Assembly: GCF_000785105.2 (NCBI RefSeq)
Contig: NZ_CP018906.1
Coordinates: 1 to 64,000, forward strand
DNA length: 64,000 bases
Direction: 5' to 3'
From: Lentilactobacillus curieae
GTDB lineage: Bacteria > Bacillota > Bacilli > Lactobacillales > Lactobacillaceae
Both the position numbers and the translations under genes were made by a program. How positions within the stretch are numbered: the first letter of the stretch is position 1; each line of letters begins with the position of its first letter. The notes under the pieces were generated by a model. That model saw only the letters and a program-made list of their open reading frames with translations. It made no database searches and had not been told where the DNA came from. Below, piece after piece: positions 35,106 through 43,703 of the stretch.

Positions 35106-36941
35106 TTACTTAAGATTTGTAAACAACTGGTTGAAGTTCACAGTTCCCAGTCCAGTAGCTTGATTATATATTTTTCCTGGTTGCCCAGTATAGTATAGAT
35201 TGTTATTGTTGTCTGCATCATCCAATGGTGTCATTGGTGAATTAACAGTCTGTGCCATAGCATAGATTCGTGGGTTTAAAAATCCAATCGGCTGTCCTAA
35301 TCCACTATTCATGATGGCATTGGCTGCAGCCATTTGCGGAGCGGTATAGCTAGTCCCGCCAGAAATCACCCATTTCTTAACGGCCTTTTTGTTCAATTTT
35401 CCCTTAACAACGGATAACTCTTTACCAGAGGCGTAAGTGGCGTAACCAGTCTCAGCATCCGCGTTTCCAGAAATATCAGGCAGGTTTCGCCCGTGACCTT
35501 CTCCCATAATGACACTTGGGCTCTTATTGATTGTAAACTTACCCTTAGAGTACTTCAAAATGTCTAACGCTCTAAACGTATTCACACCAGGAACTCCGAG
35601 TTGAAAGCGTGGGGTCTCGTTAACTGCTGAAAAACCACCGCCACCACCTGGGAAAATCCCCCGTTTGATGGTTGCCTGTGAAGCAGTCTCGATATCACCC
35701 CAAGCTCTTTCCTTGTTCACTTTGACGTACTTACCATTCACAACTTTGGTATATGGAAGTGTTGTCCCGCCTACCACAGTGACGTATGGAGAACTGGTGA
35801 TTAGGTGATTTTGACGTTTCATTGGTTTTTGCCAAGGACCATTATCTCCGCTAGCACTAAAGATTGTTGTTCCCTGCGCAGCTGCTTGTTGGAAAATGAG
35901 GTTTAGCGCCTTATTGTATTGAGTCAGCGACTCACTAGTGCCTGGGAACCAGCTTTGCTTGTCTTCAATTGTTGGCGCGAAACTAGTCGAAAGCTGCTTA
36001 TCGTTGTTATCTGAAATTGCCTTAGTAAATGCATTCAAATACAGCACCGTGCTTGAGGCATTTTCGTTAACCGAATTTGCCAGGTACGTATCAACAATTG
36101 CTCCAGGAGCAACCCCACCGGCTTGCTGAATGTCTAAAGAAAGCTCAACTTGTGATGGAAGTAATCCCATTTCTGTTAGTTGCTTAGACTTTTTAGCGCC
36201 ATCCTGAACATAAACGCGGTTAATTCGTGACTTATCAGCATTAATTCCATTCTTTTGCCAATATTCTTGGATATCACTGACGTTAAAGTTGGCGCTGGTA
36301 GCAATAATTCCAATTCGTTGCCCCTTACCATTTAAATGTTGATCATATAGCTGATTTAGATGATAAGCGTTGGCAAATTTACCAGGACCATATTCATTGG
36401 AAAACTTTTCTGGACCAGTTGTTAAATCAACTTTCTGACTTGAATTATCCATATTGTGTTGATTTTTGGTAGCAGTGGGTTTCAAAGTTAATCCCACAAC
36501 AGCAGTTACTGAATCCTTTAGATGACTTGGAAGCTTGTAAGTCACCTGTTTAGTACTACTCTTTTTATTAACTTTGGGCTTTAGCGCCTTTGCAACGTCC
36601 GCCCTAGTCCCAGTTAATCTTAAAACAACATTTCCGGGATAAGCGCTAACCGTAATTTTATGTTTCTTAAAATAATCCCTAAACTGATTTACAGTTGAAT
36701 CGGTTTGTCCAAATTTATCTGCAAACTGACTCGGACTAATAAACTTTTGAAAATCAGGAGAGTTTTTATCAACAGTATCATAGACAAAATTAGTTAATCC
36801 TGCCTGATTTCGTGACTTAAGAACGATATCGAAGGTTGTTGAAGGGCTCTTTTTTGTCTTCTTTGCGGCTTGGGTTGAAATCGCACCAGAAAGCCCGATT
36901 AACACCCCAGCACCAACAGCAATCATTGTCTTTAGTTTCAT
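35106..36941 (-). CDS. S53-family serine peptidase (kumamolisin-like), secreted
   Basis: 611 residues. Signal peptide MKLKTMIAVGAGVLIGLSGA...TQA; activation prodomain with FISPSQFADKFGQT (typical Pro-kumamolisin_activ) to about residue 170; catalytic domain with Glu/Asp in QVELSLDIQQAGGVAPGA, oxyanion Asp in FSASGDNG, and nucleophile Ser in ISGGTSYTAPQMAAANA; a calcium-binding end (DDADNNNNLYYTG...YNQATGLGTVN). Exported acid-active endopeptidase, supplying peptides. Ends at a terminator. The upstream region has a 7-bp-armed inverted repeat (37040-37057). Confidence 0.93.
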   Translation of the reverse strand: MKLKTMIAVGAGVLIGLSGAISTQAAKKTKKSPSTTFDIVLKSRNQAGLTNFVYDTVDKNSPDFQKFISPSQFADKFGQTDSTVNQFRDYFKKHKITVSAYPGNVVLRLTGTRADVAKALKPKVNKKSSTKQVTYKLPSHLKDSVTAVVGLTLKPTATKNQHNMDNSSQKVDLTTGPEKFSNEYGPGKFANAYHLNQLYDQHLNGKGQRIGIIATSANFNVSDIQEYWQKNGINADKSRINRVYVQDGAKKSKQLTEMGLLPSQVELSLDIQQAGGVAPGAIVDTYLANSVNENASSTVLYLNAFTKAISDNNDKQLSTSFAPTIEDKQSWFPGTSESLTQYNKALNLIFQQAAAQGTTIFSASGDNGPWQKPMKRQNHLITSSPYVTVVGGTTLPYTKVVNGKYVKVNKERAWGDIETASQATIKRGIFPGGGGGFSAVNETPRFQLGVPGVNTFRALDILKYSKGKFTINKSPSVIMGEGHGRNLPDISGNADAETGYATYASGKELSVVKGKLNKKAVKKWVISGGTSYTAPQMAAANAIMNSGLGQPIGFLNPRIYAMAQTVNSPMTPLDDADNNNNLYYTGQPGKIYNQATGLGTVNFNQLFTNLK

Positions 36942-37039
36942 CCTTTATCCCCCGTATTAATAAACTTTGGTTTACATGAAAATTTTACCATGATTTTCAC
37001 CAAAACACCGACTTCCCACCTTGTAAATTATCCCCGCCA

Positions 37040-37057
37040 CTGGTACGCTTGTACCGG
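37040..37057. repeat. Inverted repeat between S53 and DUF975-like genes
   Basis: CTGGTAC-GCTT-GTACCGG, seven-base arms with one wobble, in the divergent promoter region. Possible operator; no regulator identified. Confidence 0.35.
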
Positions 37058-37084
37058 TTAAATAATTAAAAGGGAAGTGGTCTT

Positions 37085-37816
37085 ATGTCTGGTTCGGACA
37101 GAGTTAATATTAAAGAATGGTCTAAAAAGGAACTCAATTCTAATTTTTCATTCTACTTAGTTTTATGTATTTGTGCGCTACTTGCGTATTTCTTAACCAA
37201 CGGAATTGCTCAGTGGCCCAACTTACACAACACTGATATCAACGAAGTTTCAACTAGTTTTATGTCAGGTTGGCTTGGTTCATCATTCTTGATTGGCCTA
37301 ATTGCTAGTTTGCTGCAAAGCAGTGCTATGTTTGCCATGATTGATATCCAAAGAGATAATGCAGAGCACAAAAACGCGATGCAACGTGCTTTTTCAATTT
37401 TTGATAACGGTCAATACTTCATTGGTTGGATTATTATTACCATTATTACCACTGTGCTCACATTTTTATGGAGTTTGCTATTATTTATTCCCGGAATCGT
37501 CAAAAGTTTTTCATATTCACAAGCCCTTTTGATCTATCGAGATTCAGTAAAAGCTGGTCACCCAATGGGCTACATGGAAGCAATTACCGAAAGTCGTAAG
37601 CGAATGGATGGCAAAAAAGGATTCCTATTTATCTTTGACCTCAGCTTTTTAGGCTAGTTTATTCTTACTGGATTTACGGCTGGAATCTTAGGAATCTGGG
37701 TTTATCCATACTACTGGATTGCAACCATCAAATTTTACACTGATTACATTGCCACGGACGAAAAGCGACCTTATGAAGCTGAGTCTGAAGGGCCAAAGCA
37801 TTTTGATTCAAATTAG
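37085..37816 (+). pseudogene. DUF975-like membrane protein gene with in-frame stop
   Basis: Reading from ATG 37085 (RBS AAGGGAAG) gives MSGSDRVNIKEWSKKELNSNFSFYLVLC, TM segments, and LIYRDSVKAGHPMGYMEAITESRKRMDGKKGFLFIFDLSFLG, then TAG at 37655-37657. The same frame continues for 52 codons (FILTGFTAGILGIWVYPYYWIATIKFYTDYI...) to TAG at 37814. DUF975 proteins normally keep this last helix and the YYWIATIKFY tail, so a codon (TGG to TAG would fit) was probably mutated. Truncated or readthrough product remains possible. Confidence 0.75.
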
Positions 37817-37876
37817 TTGTGCTAACCATTAAATAGTCATAAAATGTCTCCGATTTGAAAATAAGGAGATGGCAAA

Positions 37877-38275
37877 ATGGCTAAACTTAATCAAGCAATG
37901 AAAGATTTGATTTTGGGAGAATTATCGTACATTGCGACCGTTGACAATGAAGGCAATCCAGATGTCGGTCCCAAGATTTCAATGCGAGTTTTAGATGATG
38001 AGCACCTTATTTATAACGAAATGACGGGTGGTCAAACCCAAGCAAATATCAACTCTAACGGTAAGGCAATCGTTGCTATTGCTAACGCCAAGGCGCTTAA
38101 AGGCTTTCGTTTCGGTGGAACCGCCAAACTCTATACTGATGGTGAGTATTATGATGCAGCAGTAAAGTGGGCTGAAGGTAAGTATCCCACCCCTAAAGCA
38201 GCTGGGGTGATTACCATTGAAAAGATTTGGACACTTGATCCAGGACCAAAAGCAGGAAAAATTTTTGAAGAATAA
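37877..38275 (+). CDS. Pyridoxamine 5'-phosphate oxidase-like (PNPOx fold) protein
   Basis: 132 residues: MAKLNQAMKDLILGELSYIATVDNEGNPDVGPKISMRVLDDEHLIYNEMTGGQTQANI, then AKALKGFRFGGTAKLY and WTLDPGPKAGKIFEE. Split-barrel flavin-binding family, F420/FMN-like; role unknown (often general stress). RBS AAGGAG. Confidence 0.88.
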   Translation: MAKLNQAMKDLILGELSYIATVDNEGNPDVGPKISMRVLDDEHLIYNEMTGGQTQANINSNGKAIVAIANAKALKGFRFGGTAKLYTDGEYYDAAVKWAEGKYPTPKAAGVITIEKIWTLDPGPKAGKIFEE

Positions 38276-38281
38276 TAAAAT

Positions 38282-38322
38282 AACGGAGCTATGATGTAAA
38301 AGACATCGTAGCTCCGTTTTTT
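38282..38322. terminator. Bidirectional terminator
   Basis: Stem AACGGAGCTA.GATGT/ACATC.TAGCTCCGTT followed by T6. Confidence 0.88.
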
Positions 38323-38340
38323 CATTAATATCAAAACATC

Positions 38341-39486
38341 TTAATTAAAAAACTTTTTAGCAATTTCTTCATAAGTTGCAATCGTTTCAAAATAACTAGT
38401 TAAAGTAGTAAATTCATCTACTTGATGAGCTTTATCCCACGCATCTGGACCTAAAATCACAGTCGGCATATTAGGGTTTGATTGAATAAATACGCTAGCA
38501 TCAGTAGCTCCATTGATAATGGAAAGTTTAACTTCTCGATCTGTAAAGTTATTTTCGGCAGCAGCGTCGACTAATTTGACAAATTCATCATCCGGCTGCG
38601 TTTCAACGGGATGGAAATTATGAATCAGCGAGAACTCTAATCTAAAATCACCTGATTGATTGATTTTAGCAATGGTAGATTTGATTCTATCAATCACCTG
38701 CTCATTAGGAAATTTCAGAGTTGGCCGAATGTTTCCATATATTTCAGCATAGTCAGGAATAATATTTACCTGGTCTCCACCTTTGATTAAGGTAACGCTG
38801 TGCTTCACAGGTCCAAGATATTCATCTTGTTCAACATCATCAAAAAGGTGTAATTCCGCATTGACGTACTGAACAATTCCGTTAATCGCATTAACCCCTT
38901 GTTCTGGAGTTGAGCTATGCACAGCCTTACCAAAACTCTTAACTTGATAATTAAGGCTTCCAGAATGAGCAAAAATCACTTGGCCCCCAGTGGGTTCCCC
39001 AACGACCATTGCCGTTACATCCTTGGCAATCCCATCAGCGTTCAACCGGTTGGCTCCTGGAGTTCCATACTCCTCACCTGCCGTTGCGATGAAACGAATC
39101 TTACCGCTGATTGGCGTATTGCTTTCGGTCAGTTCAATCAGGGCAATCAATTGAGCCGCAAGTCCGCTCTTCATATCGGCAGTTCCTCGGCCGTACGCTT
39201 TGTCGCCATCAACCGTAAACTTTAAAGGTTCATGTTCCCACTTGGACTCATCCCCCAAAGCAACCGTGTCTTGATGACCTTCAAAGGCGAGTACCTGGTT
39301 GTTACTGCCACTGCCAATTTCGGCGACTAAGTTGGCCCGGTTATCGTCAAAAGAATCAATTTTACTGTCAATCCCGTGCTCTTTTAACTTACCTGCTAAA
39401 TACTTGGAAATAGCCAATTCATTGCCATTGACCGAATTAATTTCAACTAACCGTTTTAAAATATCAATTTTTTCTGCTTGTTCCAA
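38341..39486 (-). CDS. M20 ArgE/DapE-type deacylase
   Basis: 381 residues with M20 metal-site motifs: EGHQDTVALGDESKW (His, Asp), YGRGTADMKSGLAA, and GEEYGTPGAN (Glu-Glu), and the C-terminal ligand in HQVDEFTT. Cytosolic di-zinc hydrolase for N-acyl amino acids or succinyl-diaminopimelate-like substrates. Start is TTG at 39486, spaced 9 nt from GGAG; the longer ORF start lies in that site. It is the last gene of the Met T-box operon, so an N-acyl-methionine or dipeptide substrate is plausible (inference). Confidence 0.87.
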   Translation of the reverse strand: MEQAEKIDILKRLVEINSVNGNELAISKYLAGKLKEHGIDSKIDSFDDNRANLVAEIGSGSNNQVLAFEGHQDTVALGDESKWEHEPLKFTVDGDKAYGRGTADMKSGLAAQLIALIELTESNTPISGKIRFIATAGEEYGTPGANRLNADGIAKDVTAMVVGEPTGGQVIFAHSGSLNYQVKSFGKAVHSSTPEQGVNAINGIVQYVNAELHLFDDVEQDEYLGPVKHSVTLIKGGDQVNIIPDYAEIYGNIRPTLKFPNEQVIDRIKSTIAKINQSGDFRLEFSLIHNFHPVETQPDDEFVKLVDAAAENNFTDREVKLSIINGATDASVFIQSNPNMPTVILGPDAWDKAHQVDEFTTLTSYFETIATYEEIAKKFFN

Positions 39487-39506
39487 AAATATTATCTCCA
39501 ATCAAA

Positions 39507-40205
39507 CTACTTGCTTTGATGATCCAATTTTTTTGCTAAGAAATCGCCCACTAACTGAACAATCAACACAAAGATTAATACTAATAAAGTAGCAATCCAG
39601 GTCACATCATTTTGGAATCTATTGTATCCATAAGAAATTGCGGTGTTACCTAAACCACCAGCACCAATGGCCCCCGCCATCGCTGTCAGTCCAATCAAAC
39701 TAATCAAAGTAACCGTAGTAACCCGCACCAGCTCTGATCTAGCCTCTTGAAGGTATACATCAATGACTAAGTCCCAAAAACTCGCACCGACTGATTGGGC
39801 AGCTTCAATCTTACCGTGGTCAACTCCAGAGAGTGCCACTTGAACTTGACGAGCATAAAAGGGAAATACTCCTAACGACAGTGGCACTAACGCTGCCGTG
39901 GTCCCAATTTGAGTTCCAACAATCCAATTAGTGACTGGCGAAATGAATGCCAATAAAATGATAAACGGAATTGCTCGGAAAATTGAAACGATTTTATCAA
40001 AGAAATTAAACCAAAACCGATTTTCCTTGATTCCGTGTTCATCAGTGAGGACAAGACCAATTCCAAAAATCAATCCTAAAATCCCACCAAAAAGGGCAGA
40101 CCAAAACGTCATAAATAATGTTTGCCCAATCGAAGTTGCCCAGCCTTCATCACTAAACCAACCTAAACTAACCACGTTTGGTAATATTTTTGCTAACCAA
40201 TCCAT
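39507..40205 (-). CDS. metI: Methionine ABC transporter permease
   Basis: 232 residues, five or six TM segments; EAA loop in IEAAQSVGASFWDLVIDVYLQEARSELV, and the MetI features FRAIPFIILLAFISP, LSLGVFPFYARQVQVAL, SYGYNRFQNDVTW. ATG overlaps the metN stop by one base (TAATG), preceded by GGAGGGG. Forms the MetNIQ importer with its neighbours. Confidence 0.92.
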   Translation of the reverse strand: MDWLAKILPNVVSLGWFSDEGWATSIGQTLFMTFWSALFGGILGLIFGIGLVLTDEHGIKENRFWFNFFDKIVSIFRAIPFIILLAFISPVTNWIVGTQIGTTAALVPLSLGVFPFYARQVQVALSGVDHGKIEAAQSVGASFWDLVIDVYLQEARSELVRVTTVTLISLIGLTAMAGAIGAGGLGNTAISYGYNRFQNDVTWIATLLVLIFVLIVQLVGDFLAKKLDHQSK

Positions 40206-41290
40206 TAGTTTGTCCCCTCCTCATCCAGTGAAATTTCAGTAACCTTAACACCAATTTTATTCAAATAATCCACTGCTCGTTTCCGATTTTCTGATTCTCC
40301 AGTCACCACTACAAATAGCGTACCAACTGGAGTGCTTCTTAATAGTTCAACGTTTCCATAGATAATGCTGGTTTGCACATCAAAGTCCGCGTAGAGCTTC
40401 GTAGCGATTGGATCCTCGATTGATGATCCTTGATAAGTTAACCGTAGAACAGTCGCGTCAGGACTACTCTTAGTTAGTGATTGTTTCAAAATTGTGATTG
40501 CTTCTTGAGAGTTTTGTTCCGTTCCCACTAACTCTTTTGTTAAAGCCGATTTTGAATTAGTAAAAATGTCTAATAAAGTACCTCGTTCGATAATCTCGCC
40601 AGAACTCATCACAGCAACTTTGTTGGCAACCTTTTTGACGGCGTCCATTTCATGGGTGATAAGGACAATTGTGAGTCCAAGCTCCTTATTCAACCGGGCA
40701 AGTAACTCTAAAATTTGAGTGGTGTTTTTAGGATCAAGTGCTGAGGTGGCTTCGTCAGAAATCAAAATTTCTGGATTATTTGCCAGTGCTCTGGCTATCG
40801 CTACCCGCTGTTGTTGGCCACCAGAAAGTTCAGTGGGATAAGCATTTCCCCGATTTCCTAAATCAACTAACTCTAATAGCTCTTGAGCGCGTTGGGTAAT
40901 CTGTTTGTCCTTTAGTTTACTGTGACGGAGGGCAAACTTAACGTTTTCGATTACCGTCCGTTCTTCAAGTAAATTAAAGTGTTGAAAAATCATCCCGATT
41001 TCCCGCCGTTCTGCTCTCAGTTCTTTGGGGCTCAGAATTTTTTCTTTACCAGACTGTTTTTCAAAAACGACTTTACCATTAATGGTAACGGTTCCGTTAG
41101 TTGGAATCTGCAGTAAATTGAATACCCGTACCAAAGTAGATTTGCCGGCACCAGAGTAACCAACAACCCCATAAATATCACCCTTTTCAACCTCGAGGGA
41201 AACATTTTTAACCGCTTTAATCGGCTCAGGTTCCTTACCTTTGTCAAAAAAGACATCAATATTATCTAACTTAATCATAGTTTCACTCAT
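40205..41290 (-). CDS. metN: Methionine ABC transporter ATP-binding protein
   Basis: 361 residues: Walker A GYSGAGKST, Q loop, signature [15 protein letters not shown], Walker B ILISDEATSALDP, switch His in VLITHEMDAVKKV. The C-terminal ~95 residues form a NIL regulatory domain (RLTYQGSSIEDPIATKLYADFDVQTSIIYGNVE), which binds methionine and inhibits the transporter. Powers methionine uptake; the NIL domain sets transport-level feedback in addition to the T-box control. Confidence 0.93.
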   Translation of the reverse strand: MSETMIKLDNIDVFFDKGKEPEPIKAVKNVSLEVEKGDIYGVVGYSGAGKSTLVRVFNLLQIPTNGTVTINGKVVFEKQSGKEKILSPKELRAERREIGMIFQHFNLLEERTVIENVKFALRHSKLKDKQITQRAQELLELVDLGNRGNAYPTELSGGQQQRVAIARALANNPEILISDEATSALDPKNTTQILELLARLNKELGLTIVLITHEMDAVKKVANKVAVMSSGEIIERGTLLDIFTNSKSALTKELVGTEQNSQEAITILKQSLTKSSPDATVLRLTYQGSSIEDPIATKLYADFDVQTSIIYGNVELLRSTPVGTLFVVVTGESENRKRAVDYLNKIGVKVTEISLDEEGTN

Positions 41291-41321
41291 CGACTCACCT
41301 CAAACTACTTTCTAACCAAAA

Positions 41322-42167
41322 TTATTTATTGATATCTAAATCCCAAGCAGGAATTTCAGCTGTACCGTATTGCTTCTTAATTTCTTTTTTAACTGCAGGA
41401 GTTTGGTAAGCTTTAACAACGTCCTTGTAAGCTTGTTTGTCTTTGTCAGACTTCTTTGCTGCAATGATATTGATCCATTTTGCTGAATCCTTGTTGATAG
41501 GCTCTACATAGATTGCACTCTTATAGTTCAAACCAGCCGATTGAGCAAAGTTAGTGTTGATTACTGCTGCATCAACATCTGAGAGTGAACGGGCAACTTG
41601 GCTAGCGTCCAACTCCTTGATCTTGAGTTTCTTAGGATTCTTTGAAATTGATCCCAATGTTGCTTGCTTAGTTCCTGGCTTAAAGTCAATCAAGCCTGCA
41701 TTTTTAAGCACGAACAAAGCTCTAGATTCATTGGTTGCATCGTTAGGAACAGCAACAGTTGCGCCCTGCTTAAGATCCTTTAAGTTTTTAACTTTCTTTG
41801 AGTAAACGCGGATTGGAGTGATGAATGTCTTTCCAATTGGAACAACCTTGTTGCCATTGCTCTTGTTCCAATCAGCCAAGAAATCGTAATGTTGAAAGGC
41901 GTTTAAGTCCACGTTATCTTGTGCTAATGCCTTGTTTGGCTGAGTATAATCAGTAAATCGCTTGAACTTCAAAGTTAACTTGTACTTATCCTTAGCAGTT
42001 TTAGCAACTTGTTTCCAAATTGCATCATCCTGCTTAGTACCTGACATAATCCCGATAGTTACTGTTTTGGCATTACTGCTTCCACCACGGCCAAAACTTA
42101 AGTAACCAATTCCTAAAATCACGATGACCACAACGGCCCAAATTGATATTTTCTTTCCCTTACTCAT
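41322..42167 (-). CDS. metQ: Methionine ABC transporter substrate-binding protein
   Basis: 281 residues: TVTIGIMSGTKQDDAIWKQVAKTAKDKYKLTLKFKRFTDYTQPNKALAQDNVDLNAFQHYDFLADWNK is the NlpA/MetQ pattern. Unlike most Gram-positive MetQ proteins it lacks a lipobox cysteine; the N-terminus is a basic stretch plus a hydrophobic helix (IWAVVVIVILGIGYL) followed by GRGG, so it is probably anchored as an uncleaved membrane helix. Middle gene between metN and the aminotransferase gene. Confidence 0.9.
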   Translation of the reverse strand: MSKGKKISIWAVVVIVILGIGYLSFGRGGSSNAKTVTIGIMSGTKQDDAIWKQVAKTAKDKYKLTLKFKRFTDYTQPNKALAQDNVDLNAFQHYDFLADWNKSNGNKVVPIGKTFITPIRVYSKKVKNLKDLKQGATVAVPNDATNESRALFVLKNAGLIDFKPGTKQATLGSISKNPKKLKIKELDASQVARSLSDVDAAVINTNFAQSAGLNYKSAIYVEPINKDSAKWINIIAAKKSDKDKQAYKDVVKAYQTPAVKKEIKKQYGTAEIPAWDLDINK

Positions 42168-42184
42168 AAATAATTCCTCATTTC

Positions 42185-43357
42185 TTAAAATAGGTTTAGT
42201 TTTGCAATTCGTTCACAGGCTTCAGTGTAACGAGGCTCGTCAATCAATAACCCCACCCGAATGTATCCTTCACCATTAGCTCCAAATCCAGTACCTGGGG
42301 CAACTGCCACCGCCGCCTTGTCCAGAAGCAAGTCGGCGAAAGATTCGCTAGTATATCCTTTTGGAACTGGCATCCAGGCATAAAAGGTTCCCTCTGATTG
42401 ATAAGGTTCCCAGCCAATTGATCTAGCTGCTTTGAAAAATTGGTTTCTCCGCTTCTCGTATAGGGCAACTAACTTTTTAACACTTTCTTGGCTATCAGAC
42501 AGTGCAGTTACTGCAGCAGACTGAACGGCTGGAAAGACGCTAACAAACAGGTGATCCTGAATTAAATTGATTGCTTCAATAATTTCTGGATTTCCAACAG
42601 CAAATCCGATTCGCCACCCTGCCATGTTATAAGTTTTCGACAAGGTATACGTTTCGATTCCAACGTCTTTTGCCCCTGAGGTTTGCAGGAAGCTCAATGG
42701 GCGATTGCCATCAAAACCAATTGCTCCGTATGCAAAGTCCTGAACTATTTGAACATCGTTATCCTGAGCGAATTTAACCGCAGCTTCGTAAAATTCAGGT
42801 GTGGCAATTGCTCCCGTTGGATTATTAGGGTAATTCAAGTACAAAAGGTTACGCTTAGAATGATCAATCTCAATCTTACTAAAGTCTGGAAGATATCCAT
42901 TCTCCTCTGAAATTGGGTATAGTTGCAAGTTAGCTCCGGCCAACGGAACTCCGGAAAGGTAATCTGGATAACCTGGATCAGGAAGTAAAACATTGTCTCC
43001 CGGATTCAATAATGCTAACGGAAGTTCAACAAGTGCTGTTTTAGAACCGCCAATAATCGCAACTTCCTTTTCCGGGTCAAGTTGAACACCATACTCACGC
43101 TGATAAAAATCAGCTGCAGCTTGTTTTAGCTCAGGCTCACCACGAAAGGGCGAGTACTTGTGGTTAGCAGGATCTGCGGTGGCCTCCTGCATCGCTTTAA
43201 CAATATTTGCTGGCGTTGGTTGATCAGGATTTCCTTGGCCCAAATTAATTACGTCCGCTCCTGAAGCAACCTTTGCCCCAACCTTTTTAACCAAACTTGC
43301 AAAGAATTGCTTTGGTAAATTGTTTAAGATATCTGACTGTTCAATTGTCGTTATCAT
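42185..43357 (-). CDS. PLP-dependent aminotransferase (class I/II)
   Basis: 390 residues of fold type I: VINLGQGNPDQPTP, YSPFRGEPELKQAAADFY, LYLNYPNNPTGAIA, the PLP Lys in ETYTLSKTYNMAGWRIGFAVG, and phosphate Arg. Resembles MtnE/PatA/DapL-like enzymes of LAB methionine regulons. First gene of the T-box (Met) operon; probably handles methionine or its keto acid, but other amino acids are possible. Ends 17 bp before metQ. Confidence 0.88.
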   Translation of the reverse strand: MITTIEQSDILNNLPKQFFASLVKKVGAKVASGADVINLGQGNPDQPTPANIVKAMQEATADPANHKYSPFRGEPELKQAAADFYQREYGVQLDPEKEVAIIGGSKTALVELPLALLNPGDNVLLPDPGYPDYLSGVPLAGANLQLYPISEENGYLPDFSKIEIDHSKRNLLYLNYPNNPTGAIATPEFYEAAVKFAQDNDVQIVQDFAYGAIGFDGNRPLSFLQTSGAKDVGIETYTLSKTYNMAGWRIGFAVGNPEIIEAINLIQDHLFVSVFPAVQSAAVTALSDSQESVKKLVALYEKRRNQFFKAARSIGWEPYQSEGTFYAWMPVPKGYTSESFADLLLDKAAVAVAPGTGFGANGEGYIRVGLLIDEPRYTEACERIAKLNLF

Positions 43358-43379
43358 TACCCCATTTCTGTTTTCAAAC

Positions 43380-43660
43380 CATAAAAAAAGTCCCTCTAGT
43401 TACAAAAATAGTAACTAAAGGGACGACGAATCGTGGTACCACCCTGTTTCGCAACCTGACTAAGTCAAATTGCCTCATCAGCACAATAATGCTAGGGATG
43501 GTAACGGATCCTGCCGTGACCACCGCGTTAACGATGATCCATTTTTCAGAGTTCATCTTCATTTTCATTGCTATTACCGGTTCTCACCAATCCCGGCTCT
43601 CTTTAAACAGTCTTGGAAAACTACTCTTCTCTTCATGACTTGGTTTGTTAAATTATTATA
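43380..43660 (-). promoter_or_regulatory. T-box riboswitch, probably Met-specific
   Basis: Minus-strand leader of the aminotransferase/metQNI operon. The T-box core AGGGTGGTACCACG lies at 43432-43445, followed by the terminator (43383-43424). In Stem I, AGAGTAG and GAACTCT arms bracket a specifier loop where ATG (43554-43556) precedes AACTCT, as expected for Met. The promoter upstream is TTGATT, 16-bp spacer, TATGAT (43662-43689). Confidence 0.88.
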
Positions 43661-43661
43661 A

Positions 43662-43689
43662 ATCATAACATCGTTTTTTAATAAATCAA
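43662..43689 (-). promoter_or_regulatory. Promoter of the Met T-box operon
   Basis: Minus-strand TTGATT, 16-bp spacer, TATGAT. Overlaps a hairpin (43686-43711) at the end of the upstream MFS gene. Confidence 0.5.
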
Positions 43690-43703
43690 GTAATTAATTA
43701 AAA

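Noticed and set aside
43297-43661. ORFs within the Met T-box leader
   Set aside because: The region is a riboswitch with conserved T-box core and terminator.
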